A stretch of DNA of 46,140 bases from Burkholderiaceae bacterium (GCA_019745005.1 JAIETO010000018.1:1-46140), one strand, 5' to 3'. Counted from the first letter of the stretch, positions 17,776 through 26,993 are shown. Notes: generated by a model not told the origin, from the letters alone. Translations and numbers: made by a program.

Positions 17776-18428
17776 ACAGAAAAAATCTTTTAGCCAAATG
17801 CATAAAATTGGTTTCGTTCGCCTTTGCAATCGGCTTTAGCACATTCGTTAGTGCGCAGGCGCCTAGTGCGAAACCCGCCCCCGCCACTACGCCGACTACG
17901 GCAAAAGCGACTTTTGCTGGTGGTTGCTTTTGGTGTGTCGAATCAGACTTTGACAAGGTGCCTGGTGTGATATCAACAACCTCTGGTTACACTGGCGGCA
18001 AAACAATTAACCCAAGTTACGAGCAAGTCTCGTCACATACGACAGGCCATGCTGAGGCGGTTGAAATTGTTTATGACCCCAGCAAAGTTACCTACGAAAA
18101 ATTGCTCGATTATTACTGGCACTCGATCGACCCAACGACTAAAGATCAACAATTTTGTGATCGAGGTTCCCCGTATAGAACTGTCATTTTTGCCCACAAC
18201 GAAGCACAACTAAAAAGTGCCTTAGCTTCAAAAGCAGCACTCGAAAAATCCAAGCCCTTCAAAGATCCAATCGTCACTGAAATTGTGCTTGCAGGTGCCT
18301 TTTATCCCGCTGAAGAGTACCATCAGGATTACTACAAGAAAAATCCGGTTCGCTACAAGTTTTATCGTACAAGCTGCCGTAGAGACGCTCGTTTGCAAGA
18401 AATTTGGGGTGATTTAGCTTCCCACTGA
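17772..18428 (+). CDS. msrA: Exported methionine-S-sulfoxide reductase MsrA
   Basis: MsrA reduces methionine-S-sulfoxide in proteins. This 218-residue protein carries a Sec-type signal (helix LVSFAFAIGFSTFVSA, cleavage before QAPS), an Ala/Pro/Thr linker, and a catalytic domain beginning KATFAGGCFWCVESDF with the catalytic GCFWC. Family blocks TSGYTGG, GHAEAVEIVYDP and EEYHQDYY are present, and a C-terminal Cys in RTSCRR could be the recycling cysteine. It overlaps msrB as ATGA, so both stereospecific reductases are co-expressed for the envelope. In Neisseria the same pair is fused in one periplasmic protein (PilB/MsrAB). Confidence 0.93.
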   Translation: MNRKNLLAKCIKLVSFAFAIGFSTFVSAQAPSAKPAPATTPTTAKATFAGGCFWCVESDFDKVPGVISTTSGYTGGKTINPSYEQVSSHTTGHAEAVEIVYDPSKVTYEKLLDYYWHSIDPTTKDQQFCDRGSPYRTVIFAHNEAQLKSALASKAALEKSKPFKDPIVTEIVLAGAFYPAEEYHQDYYKKNPVRYKFYRTSCRRDARLQEIWGDLASH

Positions 18429-18484
18429 GCCGGCACTAAAGCTTAAACAGCGCAAAAAAGGCGCTAAAGTCGGTCTACAATGTT

Positions 18485-18520
18485 AAAAAACCATGTTCGA
18501 GAAATCGGACGTGGTTTTTT
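18485..18520 (+). terminator. Rho-independent terminator after msrBA
   Basis: A 16-base-pair stem (18485-18500 with 18505-18520, allowing G-U pairs) closes on a GAAA tetraloop and ends in six T, about 56 bases after the msrA stop. The A-rich 5' arm would also let it work on the opposite strand. Confidence 0.9.
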
Positions 18521-18533
18521 ATTTCAGCGATAA

Positions 18534-18690
18534 AAAGCAAACCATAGGTCAAATTCATCCTTGAGACCTCTATACAAAGTAGCGAGTGGTCGAAGTTTGC
18601 TTTGAGAAGCGATCTTTACGGCTGTACAGCGAGAGGGCAGTCGAATTAGCAAATGCATATTCGGCCGCGTAATAAGTTGTGAGAGGTCTC
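18534..18690. repeat. Cluster of nested inverted repeats, possible mobile-element remnant
   Basis: Within the 452 bases between msrA and the ygiQ-type gene, several dyads occur beyond the terminator. AAAGCAAAC (18534-18542) faces its complement at 18595-18603. GAGACCTCT (18563-18571) faces AGAGGTCTC (18682-18690). GCTGTACAGC at 18621-18630 is a perfect palindrome. No reading frame of note is present. The arrangement suggests a decayed element or a structured transcript; neither can be decided here. Confidence 0.45.
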
Positions 18691-18702
18691 TGTGAACCTA
18701 AG

Positions 18703-18798
18703 CCATTTCCAGATAATTGATGTCTAGGCAACGAGCGGCAGATAGCGCTTTGGCGAGGCTAGGTCAAGGCAACAACGACACGATTGATTTAGATACGG
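18703..18798. repeat. Intergenic repeat element, copy B
   Basis: This roughly 96-base stretch aligns with the element at 12603-12704 in the same orientation. Both begin CCATTTCCA, contain ACGAGC.GCAG, a GGCAACA.CGACACGA block and ATTTAGA near the right end. Its terminal inverted repeat is more degraded (8 of 12 positions). It sits in the region upstream of the ygiQ-type gene, just as copy A sits upstream of rpfE. Confidence 0.6.
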
Positions 18799-18867
18799 AA
18801 ATTGTCGCTAAGCGTTAAAAATATTCCTAGATATCAATACCTTAGGGCGAGAAAGTAACAATTCCAG

Positions 18868-18873
18868 TACAAT
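18868..18873 (+). promoter_or_regulatory. -10-like hexamer close to the ygiQ-type start
   Basis: TACAAT ends seven bases before the ATG at 18881 with no Shine-Dalgarno sequence between, the same arrangement as at rpfE. The -35 is not recognisable. A leaderless or very short-leader transcript is inferred. Confidence 0.4.
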
Positions 18874-18880
18874 CCCGCGT

Positions 18881-21211
18881 ATGAATCCGTCACCCAAAAA
18901 TCTATTTTCCTTTCCCCGTTATCGCCCCGAAGTTGGTGGGAACAATGCGGCAAAATTCCTTCCTATGTCCCGCGCCGAAATGGATGTGCTGGGGTGGGAT
19001 AGCTGCGATGTGATTTTAATTACAGGTGACGCCTACATTGATCACCCTAGCTTTGGCATGGCATTAGTTGGCCGCCTGCTTGAACATCAAGGATTTCGGG
19101 TCGGCATTATTAGCCAGCCAGATTGGCATTCGGCGGACGCCTTTCGGACACTTGGCCGGCCGAATCTTTATTTCGGCATCACTGCTGGCAACATGGACTC
19201 GATGGTCAACCGCTACACTGCCGACCGAAAAATACGCTCAGAAGACGCCTACACGCCCGACGGCGACCCAAGTAAGCGCCCAGACCGCGCCGTGGTGGTG
19301 TATGCGCAACGAGCGCGTGAAGCTTTCCCTGAAGTGAATGTCGTCATTGGCAGCATTGAAGCAAGTTTGCGCCGGATTGCGCATTACGACTATTGGTCAG
19401 ACAAGGTTAAGCGTTCGGTTTTACCAGATTCAAAGGCAGATATTTTATTGTTTGGCAATGCAGAGCGTGCCCTCGTCGATTTAACACATCGACTCGCATC
19501 GGGTGAAGAAATAAAATCGATTCGAGATTTACGCGGCACCGCTTTTATGACCGCGAAAAATTGGTTGCCTGACACCGATTGGGCAGAAATTCACTCTACC
19601 AAGCTGGATACGCCTGGCAAAATCGAAGCGCACACTAATCCGTATGAGATGACGCCTGAAACTGGGGCCAAATGCGATGACAAGAATAGCAAGGTCGAAA
19701 CTGAAAAAGCGCTTACAAACGCACCCGCCGAAGCGAAGCCAGACGTCGTCAAACAACAAGCTATACGCATTATGAGCCGAGAAGAGCGACAGCTCATGCT
19801 GCGAAACAAACACAATAAAACGGTGATTCGGCTACCTTCATTTGATGAAGTAAAAGATGACCCCGTTATGTATGCGCATGCCTCACGGGTATTTCATTTG
19901 GAGGCCAATCCCGGCAATGCCAAAGCCTTGTCGCAAGCGCATGGCGAACGCGATGTGTGGATCAACCCGCCCCCGCTACCCCTCGCCATGGATGAGATGG
20001 ATGGCGTGTATGACCGCGCCTATGCCCGTGCGCCCCACCCTAGCTATGGGAAAGCGCGCATTCCAGCTTGGGAGATGATTCGCTTCTCCATCAATATCAT
20101 GCGTGGTTGCTTTGGTGGTTGCACATTTTGCTCGATTACAGAGCATGAAGGGCGGATTATTCAAAGCCGTTCTGAGCCATCCATCTTGCGCGAAATTGAA
20201 GAAATTCGCGATAAAACAAAAGGCTTCACGGGCACTATTTCAGATCTTGGTGGCCCCACGGCAAACATGTATCGACTTGCTTGTAAGGATAAAAAAATTG
20301 AAGAGTCGTGCCGACGCTTATCATGTGTTTATCCAAGCATTTGCAGCAATTTAGGCACAGATCACAGCAAATTGATCTCTCTTTATCGTAAGGCGCGCGC
20401 AGTACCAGGCGTAAAGAAAATCCTAATTAGCTCCGGGTTACGCTATGACCTCGCCGTCAAATCACCTGAATATGTGAAAGAACTCGTCACGCATCACGTT
20501 GGTGGCTTACTAAAAATCGCTCCAGAGCATACCGAATCAGGTACGCTTTCCAAAATGATGAAGCCGGGCATTGGTGCCTATGATGAATTCAAAAAAATGT
20601 TCGAGAAGTACTCCAAAGAAGCGGGCAAAGAACAGTATTTAATCCCCTACTTTATCGCGGCGCATCCTGGTACTACTGACGAAGACATGGTCAACCTCGC
20701 CCTATGGCTCAAGAAAAACGACTTTAAACTTGACCAAGTGCAGACCTTTATGCCGACGCCGATGGCATTAGCCACGACGATGTATCACACGCGCAAAAAT
20801 CCCTTAAAGAAAGTCACGGAAGATTCAGAAATAGTTGAAACGGCGCGTTCAGGAAAAATTCGCAAGTTCCACAAAGCTTTGCTGCGCTATCACGCACCAG
20901 AAAACTGGGAAATTGTCCGAGAAGGCCTATTACGCATGGGCCGGGGCGATTTAATCGGTAGCAGCGCTAAGCATTTAATTTCTCCGAAAGCACCGATTAT
21001 TCCCGTTGCGATTGCCACTGAGGGCGAACAAAAGCGACGGAAGTCGCCACCAAAAATGAATACGTTCGGGAAGAAACCACAAACCATCGCTAAAACAAGC
21101 AATGGTGGAAAAGTAAGCGCGTCTGAAGCAAACACTGGAAATACGACTACGCGCAGCCCACTTGCCTATCGTTCAGCAAAGACAAGCACGCGTAAGGCAG
21201 GGCGCAAATAA
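18881..21211 (+). CDS. YgiQ family radical SAM protein
   Basis: This 776-residue protein belongs to the YgiQ (UPF0313) radical SAM family, whose substrate is not established. The N-terminal domain contains [17 protein letters not shown] and [13 protein letters not shown]. The radical SAM core begins at about residue 408 with the [4Fe-4S] motif CFGGCTFC (Cx3Cx2C), followed by the [12 protein letters not shown] block and [12 protein letters not shown]. The C-terminal 70 residues are a basic, Lys/Ser/Thr-rich tail. The length is typical. It stands alone, downstream of a repeat-containing gap. The tail is probably disordered and may interact with nucleic acid, which is a guess from its charge. 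Confidence 0.9.
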   Translation: MNPSPKNLFSFPRYRPEVGGNNAAKFLPMSRAEMDVLGWDSCDVILITGDAYIDHPSFGMALVGRLLEHQGFRVGIISQPDWHSADAFRTLGRPNLYFGITAGNMDSMVNRYTADRKIRSEDAYTPDGDPSKRPDRAVVVYAQRAREAFPEVNVVIGSIEASLRRIAHYDYWSDKVKRSVLPDSKADILLFGNAERALVDLTHRLASGEEIKSIRDLRGTAFMTAKNWLPDTDWAEIHSTKLDTPGKIEAHTNPYEMTPETGAKCDDKNSKVETEKALTNAPAEAKPDVVKQQAIRIMSREERQLMLRNKHNKTVIRLPSFDEVKDDPVMYAHASRVFHLEANPGNAKALSQAHGERDVWINPPPLPLAMDEMDGVYDRAYARAPHPSYGKARIPAWEMIRFSINIMRGCFGGCTFCSITEHEGRIIQSRSEPSILREIEEIRDKTKGFTGTISDLGGPTANMYRLACKDKKIEESCRRLSCVYPSICSNLGTDHSKLISLYRKARAVPGVKKILISSGLRYDLAVKSPEYVKELVTHHVGGLLKIAPEHTESGTLSKMMKPGIGAYDEFKKMFEKYSKEAGKEQYLIPYFIAAHPGTTDEDMVNLALWLKKNDFKLDQVQTFMPTPMALATTMYHTRKNPLKKVTEDSEIVETARSGKIRKFHKALLRYHAPENWEIVREGLLRMGRGDLIGSSAKHLISPKAPIIPVAIATEGEQKRRKSPPKMNTFGKKPQTIAKTSNGGKVSASEANTGNTTTRSPLAYRSAKTSTRKAGRK

Positions 21212-21329
21212 GTCTTTGGCACAACGTACCAACTAATTTTTAAGGCATAAGCAAGGCGAACACCGGAATTCATCGAATCAATAGCAACGTAGTTTTTGTC
21301 GGGCTAGCTTTACTTCACAGGAGAACCAC

Positions 21330-21620
21330 ATGAAACACATGAAAACGGTTTTAATTTTGGAGCACACCGAAGAAGTATTCGAAAAATTAACCTGCGATGT
21401 TTGCGGTGCAGAATCCGCTTGGGATGAAAATTGGAGCAGTAAAGACAACGAAAAAGCCCTCACCACCGTTTTACTCGAAGAAGAGGAATCATTACCTCAG
21501 GGTGGACAATCGACCCAGACGCAATTTCACATTTGCCCTTCGTGCTTTAAGAACCAATTAACAAAATGGTTTGAAGAACAAAAGAAAAACAAAGCAACGA
21601 TTACGACCTCAGTTTGGTAG
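21330..21620 (+). CDS. Small hypothetical protein with two CxxC pairs
   Basis: I do not recognise this 96-residue protein. It has two CxxC pairs, CDVC at about residue 22 and CPSC at about residue 70, spaced like a zinc ribbon, with an acidic middle and a Lys-rich C-terminal helix. AGGAG lies a short distance before the ATG at 21330, a strong ribosome site. The next gene, prfB, has its own promoter, so this one is probably transcribed alone or from upstream. Zinc binding is inferred from the Cys spacing only. Confidence 0.7.
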   Translation: MKHMKTVLILEHTEEVFEKLTCDVCGAESAWDENWSSKDNEKALTTVLLEEEESLPQGGQSTQTQFHICPSCFKNQLTKWFEEQKKNKATITTSVW

Positions 21621-21697
21621 CTCACCGTGGCATTTGCGCTTGTGGCGCAATAAATCTATTGTCTCAAGAATACTTGCGCTGTTTTACCTTCAATGCC

Positions 21698-21726
21698 CTG
21701 AAGCCCATTTATGGCTAGCGTATAAT
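21698..21726 (+). promoter_or_regulatory. Candidate prfB promoter
   Basis: A perfect -10 hexamer TATAAT at 21721-21726 follows a weak -35 (CTGAAG, 21698-21703) at 17-base spacing. The predicted transcript starts about 28 bases before the prfB ATG. Confidence 0.6.
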
Positions 21727-21760
21727 CACGGGTTCGCCCTCAATTACATCAAAGAAAAAC

Positions 21761-22865
21761 ATGGAAGCCGAACGCCTTAACAGCCTTGCCAACTTGCTCG
21801 CCGATCTCACTACGCGCGAAGCCGAACTTCGGAGGTATCTTTGACTTCGATATCAAGTCAGAGAAACTCGAACAGGTTAATGCGGAACTAGAAGACCCGA
21901 AAGTGTGGGAAGAGCCCAAGCGGGCGCAAGAGTTAGGCAAAGAGAAAAAATCCTTAGAAGCGATTGTTCATACGCTGACGAAAATCGATGCCGATTTAAA
22001 AGACGCGAATGACTTGTTCAGCATGGCGCGCGAAGAGGATGATGAAGATACTTTAATCGCGATTGAAGGCGATGCCAACACGCTAAAAACCATGGTCGAA
22101 GGCATGGAATTTCGGCGCATGTTCAACAATCCCATGGATCCGAATAACTGTTTTATCGATATCCAAGCAGGCGCTGGTGGCACCGAAGCGCAAGATTGGG
22201 CCTCCATGTTGTTGCGTCAGTATTTACGTTACTGCGAACGCAAAGGCTTTAAAGTAGAAATCTTGGAACAATCCGATGGTGAGGTCGCTGGCATTAAAAC
22301 GGCCACTTTAAAAGTAGAAGGCGAATATGCCTATGGCTTCTTACGCACGGAAACAGGGGTGCATCGCTTAGTTCGCAAGTCACCCTTTGACTCTGCAAAT
22401 GGCCGGCATACCTCGTTCTCTAGTTTGTTTGTTTATCCTGAAGTTGACGAATCATTCGAGATTGACATTAACCCTGCCGATGTTCGTGTCGACACCTATC
22501 GCGCGTCTGGTGCCGGTGGGCAGCACATTAACAAGACTGACTCTGCCGTGCGCTTAACGCATGCGCCATCTGGCATTGTTGTTCAGTGTCAGAACGATCG
22601 CAGCCAACATCGCAACCGTGCTGAAGCGTGGGAAATGTTGAAGGCAAAATTGTTCGAATTAGAGCTACGCAAACGAATGAGCGAAAAGCAGAATCTCGAA
22701 GACACAAAAACCGATGTCGGCTGGGGTCATCAAATTCGTTCTTACGTGCTGGACCAGTCGCGCATTAAGGACTTACGTACCAATTTTGAGATGGGCAACA
22801 CCAAGGCCGTGCTTGATGGCGACTTAGATGACTTCATCGCTGCCTCCTTGAAACAAGGCGTTTAG
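21761..22865 (+). CDS. prfB: Peptide chain release factor 2, with programmed +1 frameshift
   Basis: RF2 recognises UGA and UAA stop codons and triggers peptide release. The gene starts at ATG 21761 and runs 27 codons to an in-frame TGA at 21842-21844. Translation must shift +1 at CTT-TGA-C to continue from GAC at 21843, giving a 367-residue protein (E. coli RF2 has 365). Family motifs are intact: SPF for stop-codon reading (about residue 205) and the catalytic [18 protein letters not shown] block. The internal GGAGG before the slip site is the usual frameshift stimulator. The adjacent lysS is the classic partner gene. Confidence 0.97.
21831..21845 (+). promoter_or_regulatory. Programmed +1 frameshift site of prfB
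   Basis: The sequence GGAGG-TAT-CTT-TGA-C has the known architecture: an internal Shine-Dalgarno GGAGG, the slippery CTT codon, a TGA stop and a following C that weakens termination. Scarce RF2 slows termination at UGA and favours the shift, giving autoregulation of RF2 level. This mechanism is established for E. coli prfB; its operation here is inferred from sequence identity of the elements. Confidence 0.95.
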
Positions 22866-22947
22866 TTCAAAGTAGTCATGCTAACTAGCCGTAGAAAATT
22901 CTAACGAGTATCGCAAATTTATAACATCGTTTACAGCAGAGAAAACC

Positions 22948-24480
22948 ATGTCTGAATCACCTCAAGTTGCGCCAGAAGCAAACCAAGATGAAAACTCGAT
23001 TATTGCCGAACGCCGCGCGAAGCTAGATGCCATTCGTGCAGCGGGTGTCGCATTTCCCAATGATTTTCGCCCCACTCACAAAGCCGCTGGATTGCAAACG
23101 CAATACGCAGATAAAACACGTGAGGAACTGGAAACCTTGAACGTCGAAGTCAGTATCGGCGGCCGCATGATGTTAAAACGCGAAGCTGGCAAAAAAGCCG
23201 CGTTCGCCACCTTGCAAGACGCTTCAGGTGCTAAAGCAGATGGACGCATACAATTGTATGTCACCAGCGATAAGACGGGCGAAGCAGAAATGGAAGCTTT
23301 CCGTCATTACGATTTGGGCGATATTCTCGGCGTGGTCGGTGTACTTTTTAAAACCAAAACCGACGAACTCACCATTAAAGTCACGCAATTGCGCTTACTC
23401 ACCAAATCGCTGCGCCCCTTGCCTGACAAGTTTCATGGCTTATCCAATCAAGAGACCAAGTATCGCCAGCGCTATGTCGATTTAATCATGAGCGAAGACA
23501 CCCGTCGCACGTTTAAAGCGCGGACCGCTGCCATGACATCGATTCGCAACTTCATGGTCAGCAATGATTTCATGGAAGTTGAAACACCCATGTTGCATGT
23601 GATTCCTGGCGGTGCGGCGGCGAAGCCTTTCATTACCCATCACAACGCCCTGGACATGCAAATGTTCCTGCGCATCGCCCCAGAGCTTTATTTGAAGCGC
23701 TTAGTCGTGGGCGGCTTCGAACGTGTGTTTGAAGTCAATCGCAATTTTCGCAACGAAGGCGTTTCACCGCGACACAATCCTGAATTTACGATGATGGAGT
23801 TTTACGCTGCGTATGTCGATTATCAGTGGTTGATGAACTTCACGGAAGAAGTCATCCGCAAGGCGGCAGTGGATGCGCATGGTACTGCGGTGTTAACTTA
23901 CCAAGGACGGGAACTTGATTTAGCCAAACCCTTCCAACGACTAACCATCGTTGGTGCGATTAACAAATACGCGCCACACTACACGGTTGACCAACTAAAT
24001 GATGCTGATTTTATTAAAGCAGAACTAAAGAAATTTGGCGTTAAACCATTCGCTAATGCGGGTTTAGGCGCATTGCAATTAGCGCTGTTTGAAGAAACGG
24101 CAGAAGCGCAATTATGGGAACCTACCTATATTATTGATTACCCAGCGGAAGTATCACCTTTAGCCAGGGCGTCCGATACGGTGCCGGGCATTACGGAACG
24201 CTTTGAGCTTTTCATGACTGGTCGCGAAATTGCTAACGGCTTCTCAGAATTAAACGATGCGGAAGACCAAGCAGCGCGCTTCCGTGCCCAGGTTGCCGCC
24301 AAAGATGCAGGCGATGAGGAGGCAATGTACTACGACGCAGACTATATTCGCGCCTTGGAATATGGTATGCCGCCCACCGGTGGCTGTGGCATTGGTATCG
24401 ATCGTTTAATGATGCTCATTACTGACTCCCCCAATATTCGCGACGTGATTTTATTTCCTCATTTACGCCGCGAAGAGTGA
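22948..24480 (+). CDS. lysS: Lysyl-tRNA synthetase, class II
   Basis: LysRS charges tRNA-Lys with lysine using ATP. The 510-residue protein has an N-terminal OB-fold anticodon-binding domain (about residues 65-160) and a class II catalytic core. Motif 1 lies around [19 protein letters not shown], motif 2 is [20 protein letters not shown], and motif 3 is [12 protein letters not shown] near the C-terminus. The length equals E. coli LysS (505). It starts 82 bases after prfB, in the conserved prfB-lysS order, and ends at a clear terminator. Confidence 0.97.
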   Translation: MSESPQVAPEANQDENSIIAERRAKLDAIRAAGVAFPNDFRPTHKAAGLQTQYADKTREELETLNVEVSIGGRMMLKREAGKKAAFATLQDASGAKADGRIQLYVTSDKTGEAEMEAFRHYDLGDILGVVGVLFKTKTDELTIKVTQLRLLTKSLRPLPDKFHGLSNQETKYRQRYVDLIMSEDTRRTFKARTAAMTSIRNFMVSNDFMEVETPMLHVIPGGAAAKPFITHHNALDMQMFLRIAPELYLKRLVVGGFERVFEVNRNFRNEGVSPRHNPEFTMMEFYAAYVDYQWLMNFTEEVIRKAAVDAHGTAVLTYQGRELDLAKPFQRLTIVGAINKYAPHYTVDQLNDADFIKAELKKFGVKPFANAGLGALQLALFEETAEAQLWEPTYIIDYPAEVSPLARASDTVPGITERFELFMTGREIANGFSELNDAEDQAARFRAQVAAKDAGDEEAMYYDADYIRALEYGMPPTGGCGIGIDRLMMLITDSPNIRDVILFPHLRREE

Positions 24481-24521
24481 TTTCTAACTTTGCTCAACAA
24501 GCCAATTTGCAACTTTCAAAG

Positions 24522-24546
24522 AACCTCTCATGGCAGAGGTTTTTTG
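24522..24546 (+). terminator. Rho-independent terminator after lysS
   Basis: AACCTCT (24522-24528) pairs with AGAGGTT (24535-24541) around a six-base loop, followed by a T-run, 41 bases past the lysS stop. Confidence 0.85.
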
Positions 24547-24822
24547 CTTTTTTGGTGGCCACAATTATGTTGAGTAACACTGAAAGATGTCGGATGAAAG
24601 CAAATCAAGCTAAAGTGAACGTGCTAGCACTTGTGTGAATTCAACCGAGAAAAGCGGTAACGAATGAAAGTTAACCTTGACTTCTAATACAGGTTTTTAA
24701 CTTGTAGAAATCGCGCCATTTGTTTTTATAAATACAAAAAAGTGGCAGTATCATTAAAAATACCTATTTATCCGCTTTATTTATAAGCGCTCCATATAAA
24801 TACTTATAGCTGTATAAAAAAA
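24547..24822 (+). promoter_or_regulatory. AT-rich upstream region of the ABC exporter gene, with dyads
   Basis: No gene is visible in these 276 bases. The right half is markedly AT-rich. GTGCTAGCAC at 24621-24630 is a perfect 10-base palindrome, and CGCTT/AAGCG with a 7-base centre lies at 24773-24789. TATAAA hexamers at 24794-24799 and 24813-24818 are -10 candidates, but no convincing -35 could be paired with either. The region probably holds the promoter and operator of the following gene. Confidence 0.4.
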
Positions 24823-26622
24823 ATGGCAAACTCCGCACACAAACTCACTAATCTTCACCCGCTCAAAAAACTACTGACCTACGCGGGAAGTTATAAGCGC
24901 GATTTCCGTTTAGCGACACTCTACTCGATCCTAAATAAGTTTTTCGACGTCCTTCCGGAAGTGCTCATCGGTGTCGCTGTGGATATCGTTGTGAATGGCG
25001 ACAAAAGTTTTTTAGCGAAAAAAGCTCTAGGCGGATTTGGCATCACCGACACCTGGCATCAACTGATTTTGTTAGGCGTACTGAACGCTTTGATTTGGTT
25101 TGGCGAATCCTGGTTTGAATATTTGCTCTCTTTAAAATGGCGTAAACTCGCGCAAAATCTGCAGCACGATCTGCGTTTAGACACCTACAGTCATGTTCAA
25201 AAATTGGAAATGGCGTACTTCGAAAACCAACGCACTGGCAACCTGATGTCGATCTTAAATGAAGACATCAATCAGATGGAGCGTTTTTTAAACGGTGGCG
25301 CGAATCAAATTATTCAAGTGGTTTGTTCTTCTATCATGGTGTCGGCGGTGTTTTTCGCCCTTCAACCTTCATTGGCGATAATCTCTCTGTTGCCCGTGCC
25401 CGCCATTTTGTTTGGCGCTTTTTGGTTTCAAAAGCGCTTGGCGCCGCGCTATGCGGAAGTGCGCGAAGCGGCAGGTGATGTCAGCGCTCGTCTTAACAAC
25501 AATCTGTTAGGGCTTGCTACCATTAAGGCATTTGCGACGGAGAACTTCGAGGCGAAACATATTGGCGAAGCAAGTGACCAATATCGAATGGCAAACGCGC
25601 GCGCAATCGCAGTGAGTGCGGCGATTACACCTGTCATACGTATGGCAATTTTGGCGGGCTTCACTGCCACCTTGGTGTACGGTGGCTGGCTTACCCTGCA
25701 TGGCGAATTAGCAGTGGGAGCGTATTCAGTGCTGGTATTTTTAACCCAGCGTTTGCTATGGCCACTCACAGGTCTTGCGGATGTCGCTGACATGTATCAG
25801 CGTTCCATGTCGGCCATCGACCGCGCAATGAATTTGCTCAACACACCGATCAATATTTCTTACGACGGTTCAGCACTGCGGGTTGAAGACGTCAAAGGCG
25901 CATTGCAGTTCACAAACCTGAACTTTGCCTACGCTGACCGCCCTACCCTGCAAGACATCACGCTCACAATACCTGCGGGGAAAACGGTTGCCTTCGTCGG
26001 CTCCACGGGATCAGGGAAATCGACCTTGGTGAAACTTCTCTTGCGTTTCTACTCCGCGCAATCTGGTGAAATTCGCTTAGATGGACTCCCCATAGACGGA
26101 ATCAAATTACAAGACCTAAGACGAGCAATTGGCTATGTGGCGCAAGACAGTTTCTTAACAGATGGCACCATCGCAGAAAATATTGCTTATGGCGTCAATG
26201 GAATCAGCGATGAGGCTATCGCCGAGGCAGCGATAGCCGCAGAGGCGATGGAATTCATTGAAAAAATGCCCTTAGGATTTGCCACCCGCATAGGCGAGCG
26301 CGGTCAAAAACTTTCTGGCGGTCAGCGCCAACGCTTAGCGCTGGCCCGCGCCATTCTAAAAAATCCACCGATTCTCATCCTAGATGAAGCAACTAGCGCG
26401 GTGGATAACGAAACGGAAGCGGCCATTCAGCGCAGTCTCGATGTCGTCAGTAAAAATCGGACGACCATCGTAATTGCACATCGACTGTCCACGATCAGGC
26501 AAGCAGACTGCATTTATTTGTTGGAGAACGGGCGAATCGTCGAGAGCGGCACGCACGATGAACTAATTAGACTAAATGGCGGCTATCTGTCGCTTTGGCG
26601 CTTACAAACGGGCGAACGCTAA
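24823..26622 (+). CDS. MsbA-like ABC exporter (fused permease and ATPase)
   Basis: This 599-residue half-transporter has six N-terminal membrane helices (about residues 20-320) and a C-terminal ATPase. The ATPase carries the Walker A GSTGSGKST, the Q-loop in IGYVAQDSFLTDGTIAENIAYG, the signature LSGGQRQRLALARAI, Walker B ILILDEATSAVD, and the H-loop IVIAHRLSTI. It would act as a homodimer exporting lipids, drugs or similar hydrophobic compounds. It is clearly exporter type IV, but the sequence alone does not fix the substrate. It is unlikely to be the essential MsbA, because no lpxK or kdsB neighbour is present. No strong Shine-Dalgarno precedes the ATG. Confidence 0.88.
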   Translation: MANSAHKLTNLHPLKKLLTYAGSYKRDFRLATLYSILNKFFDVLPEVLIGVAVDIVVNGDKSFLAKKALGGFGITDTWHQLILLGVLNALIWFGESWFEYLLSLKWRKLAQNLQHDLRLDTYSHVQKLEMAYFENQRTGNLMSILNEDINQMERFLNGGANQIIQVVCSSIMVSAVFFALQPSLAIISLLPVPAILFGAFWFQKRLAPRYAEVREAAGDVSARLNNNLLGLATIKAFATENFEAKHIGEASDQYRMANARAIAVSAAITPVIRMAILAGFTATLVYGGWLTLHGELAVGAYSVLVFLTQRLLWPLTGLADVADMYQRSMSAIDRAMNLLNTPINISYDGSALRVEDVKGALQFTNLNFAYADRPTLQDITLTIPAGKTVAFVGSTGSGKSTLVKLLLRFYSAQSGEIRLDGLPIDGIKLQDLRRAIGYVAQDSFLTDGTIAENIAYGVNGISDEAIAEAAIAAEAMEFIEKMPLGFATRIGERGQKLSGGQRQRLALARAILKNPPILILDEATSAVDNETEAAIQRSLDVVSKNRTTIVIAHRLSTIRQADCIYLLENGRIVESGTHDELIRLNGGYLSLWRLQTGER

Positions 26623-26993
26623 TTGCTTTGGCGCGTGTTTATATCACAATTAACTGTCAAAAATCGTGCGCTGAGCGATTAACGTGGCCAAAAAAGGCGA
26701 CAAGGTTAGAGCGCTATGAGGCTCTTGTTCAACTACTCCGCGATCAAATTTTGTGTTTGAGATATTCGGCACGATGCGCAGAAAACCACTCGCAAAAAAA
26801 TTCGTTCTAAAGTCGTTGAACTGCACTTCGCGATCCAAATTTCGACCGCCATCTTCGTTGTGCAAACCGCTCCGGTCTGCGAATTTTTAACTGACTGATT
26901 GCCGCGTTTGAATGTTTAAAACGCGGCGATTCAAATTAGGAGAAAAGTGAGGAGTTGGCTTCGTTGCGTTTGGTTAAAATGCTGACCTAGTTT
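26623..26993. other. Non-coding region between convergent genes, with a GC hairpin
   Basis: These 371 bases separate the exporter from nuoN, whose genes converge. No convincing reading frame is present. A perfect 9-base-pair hairpin, GCCGCGTTT (26901-26909) with AAACGCGGC (26919-26927), is the only clear structure. It has no T-run on either side, so it may be a Rho-dependent or 3'-stabilising element for either strand instead of a classical terminator. Confidence 0.55.

Noticed and set aside
18534-18798. An intact insertion sequence
   Set aside because: No transposase frame and no target-site duplication could be seen; only repeat fragments remain.
26650-26865. Minus-strand frame of 71 codons between the exporter and nuoN
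   Set aside because: No recognisable domain, no clear ribosome site, and residue composition like random sequence.
26901-26927. Perfect GC hairpin as an intrinsic terminator
   Set aside because: No T-run follows on either strand, so it is reported only as a hairpin.
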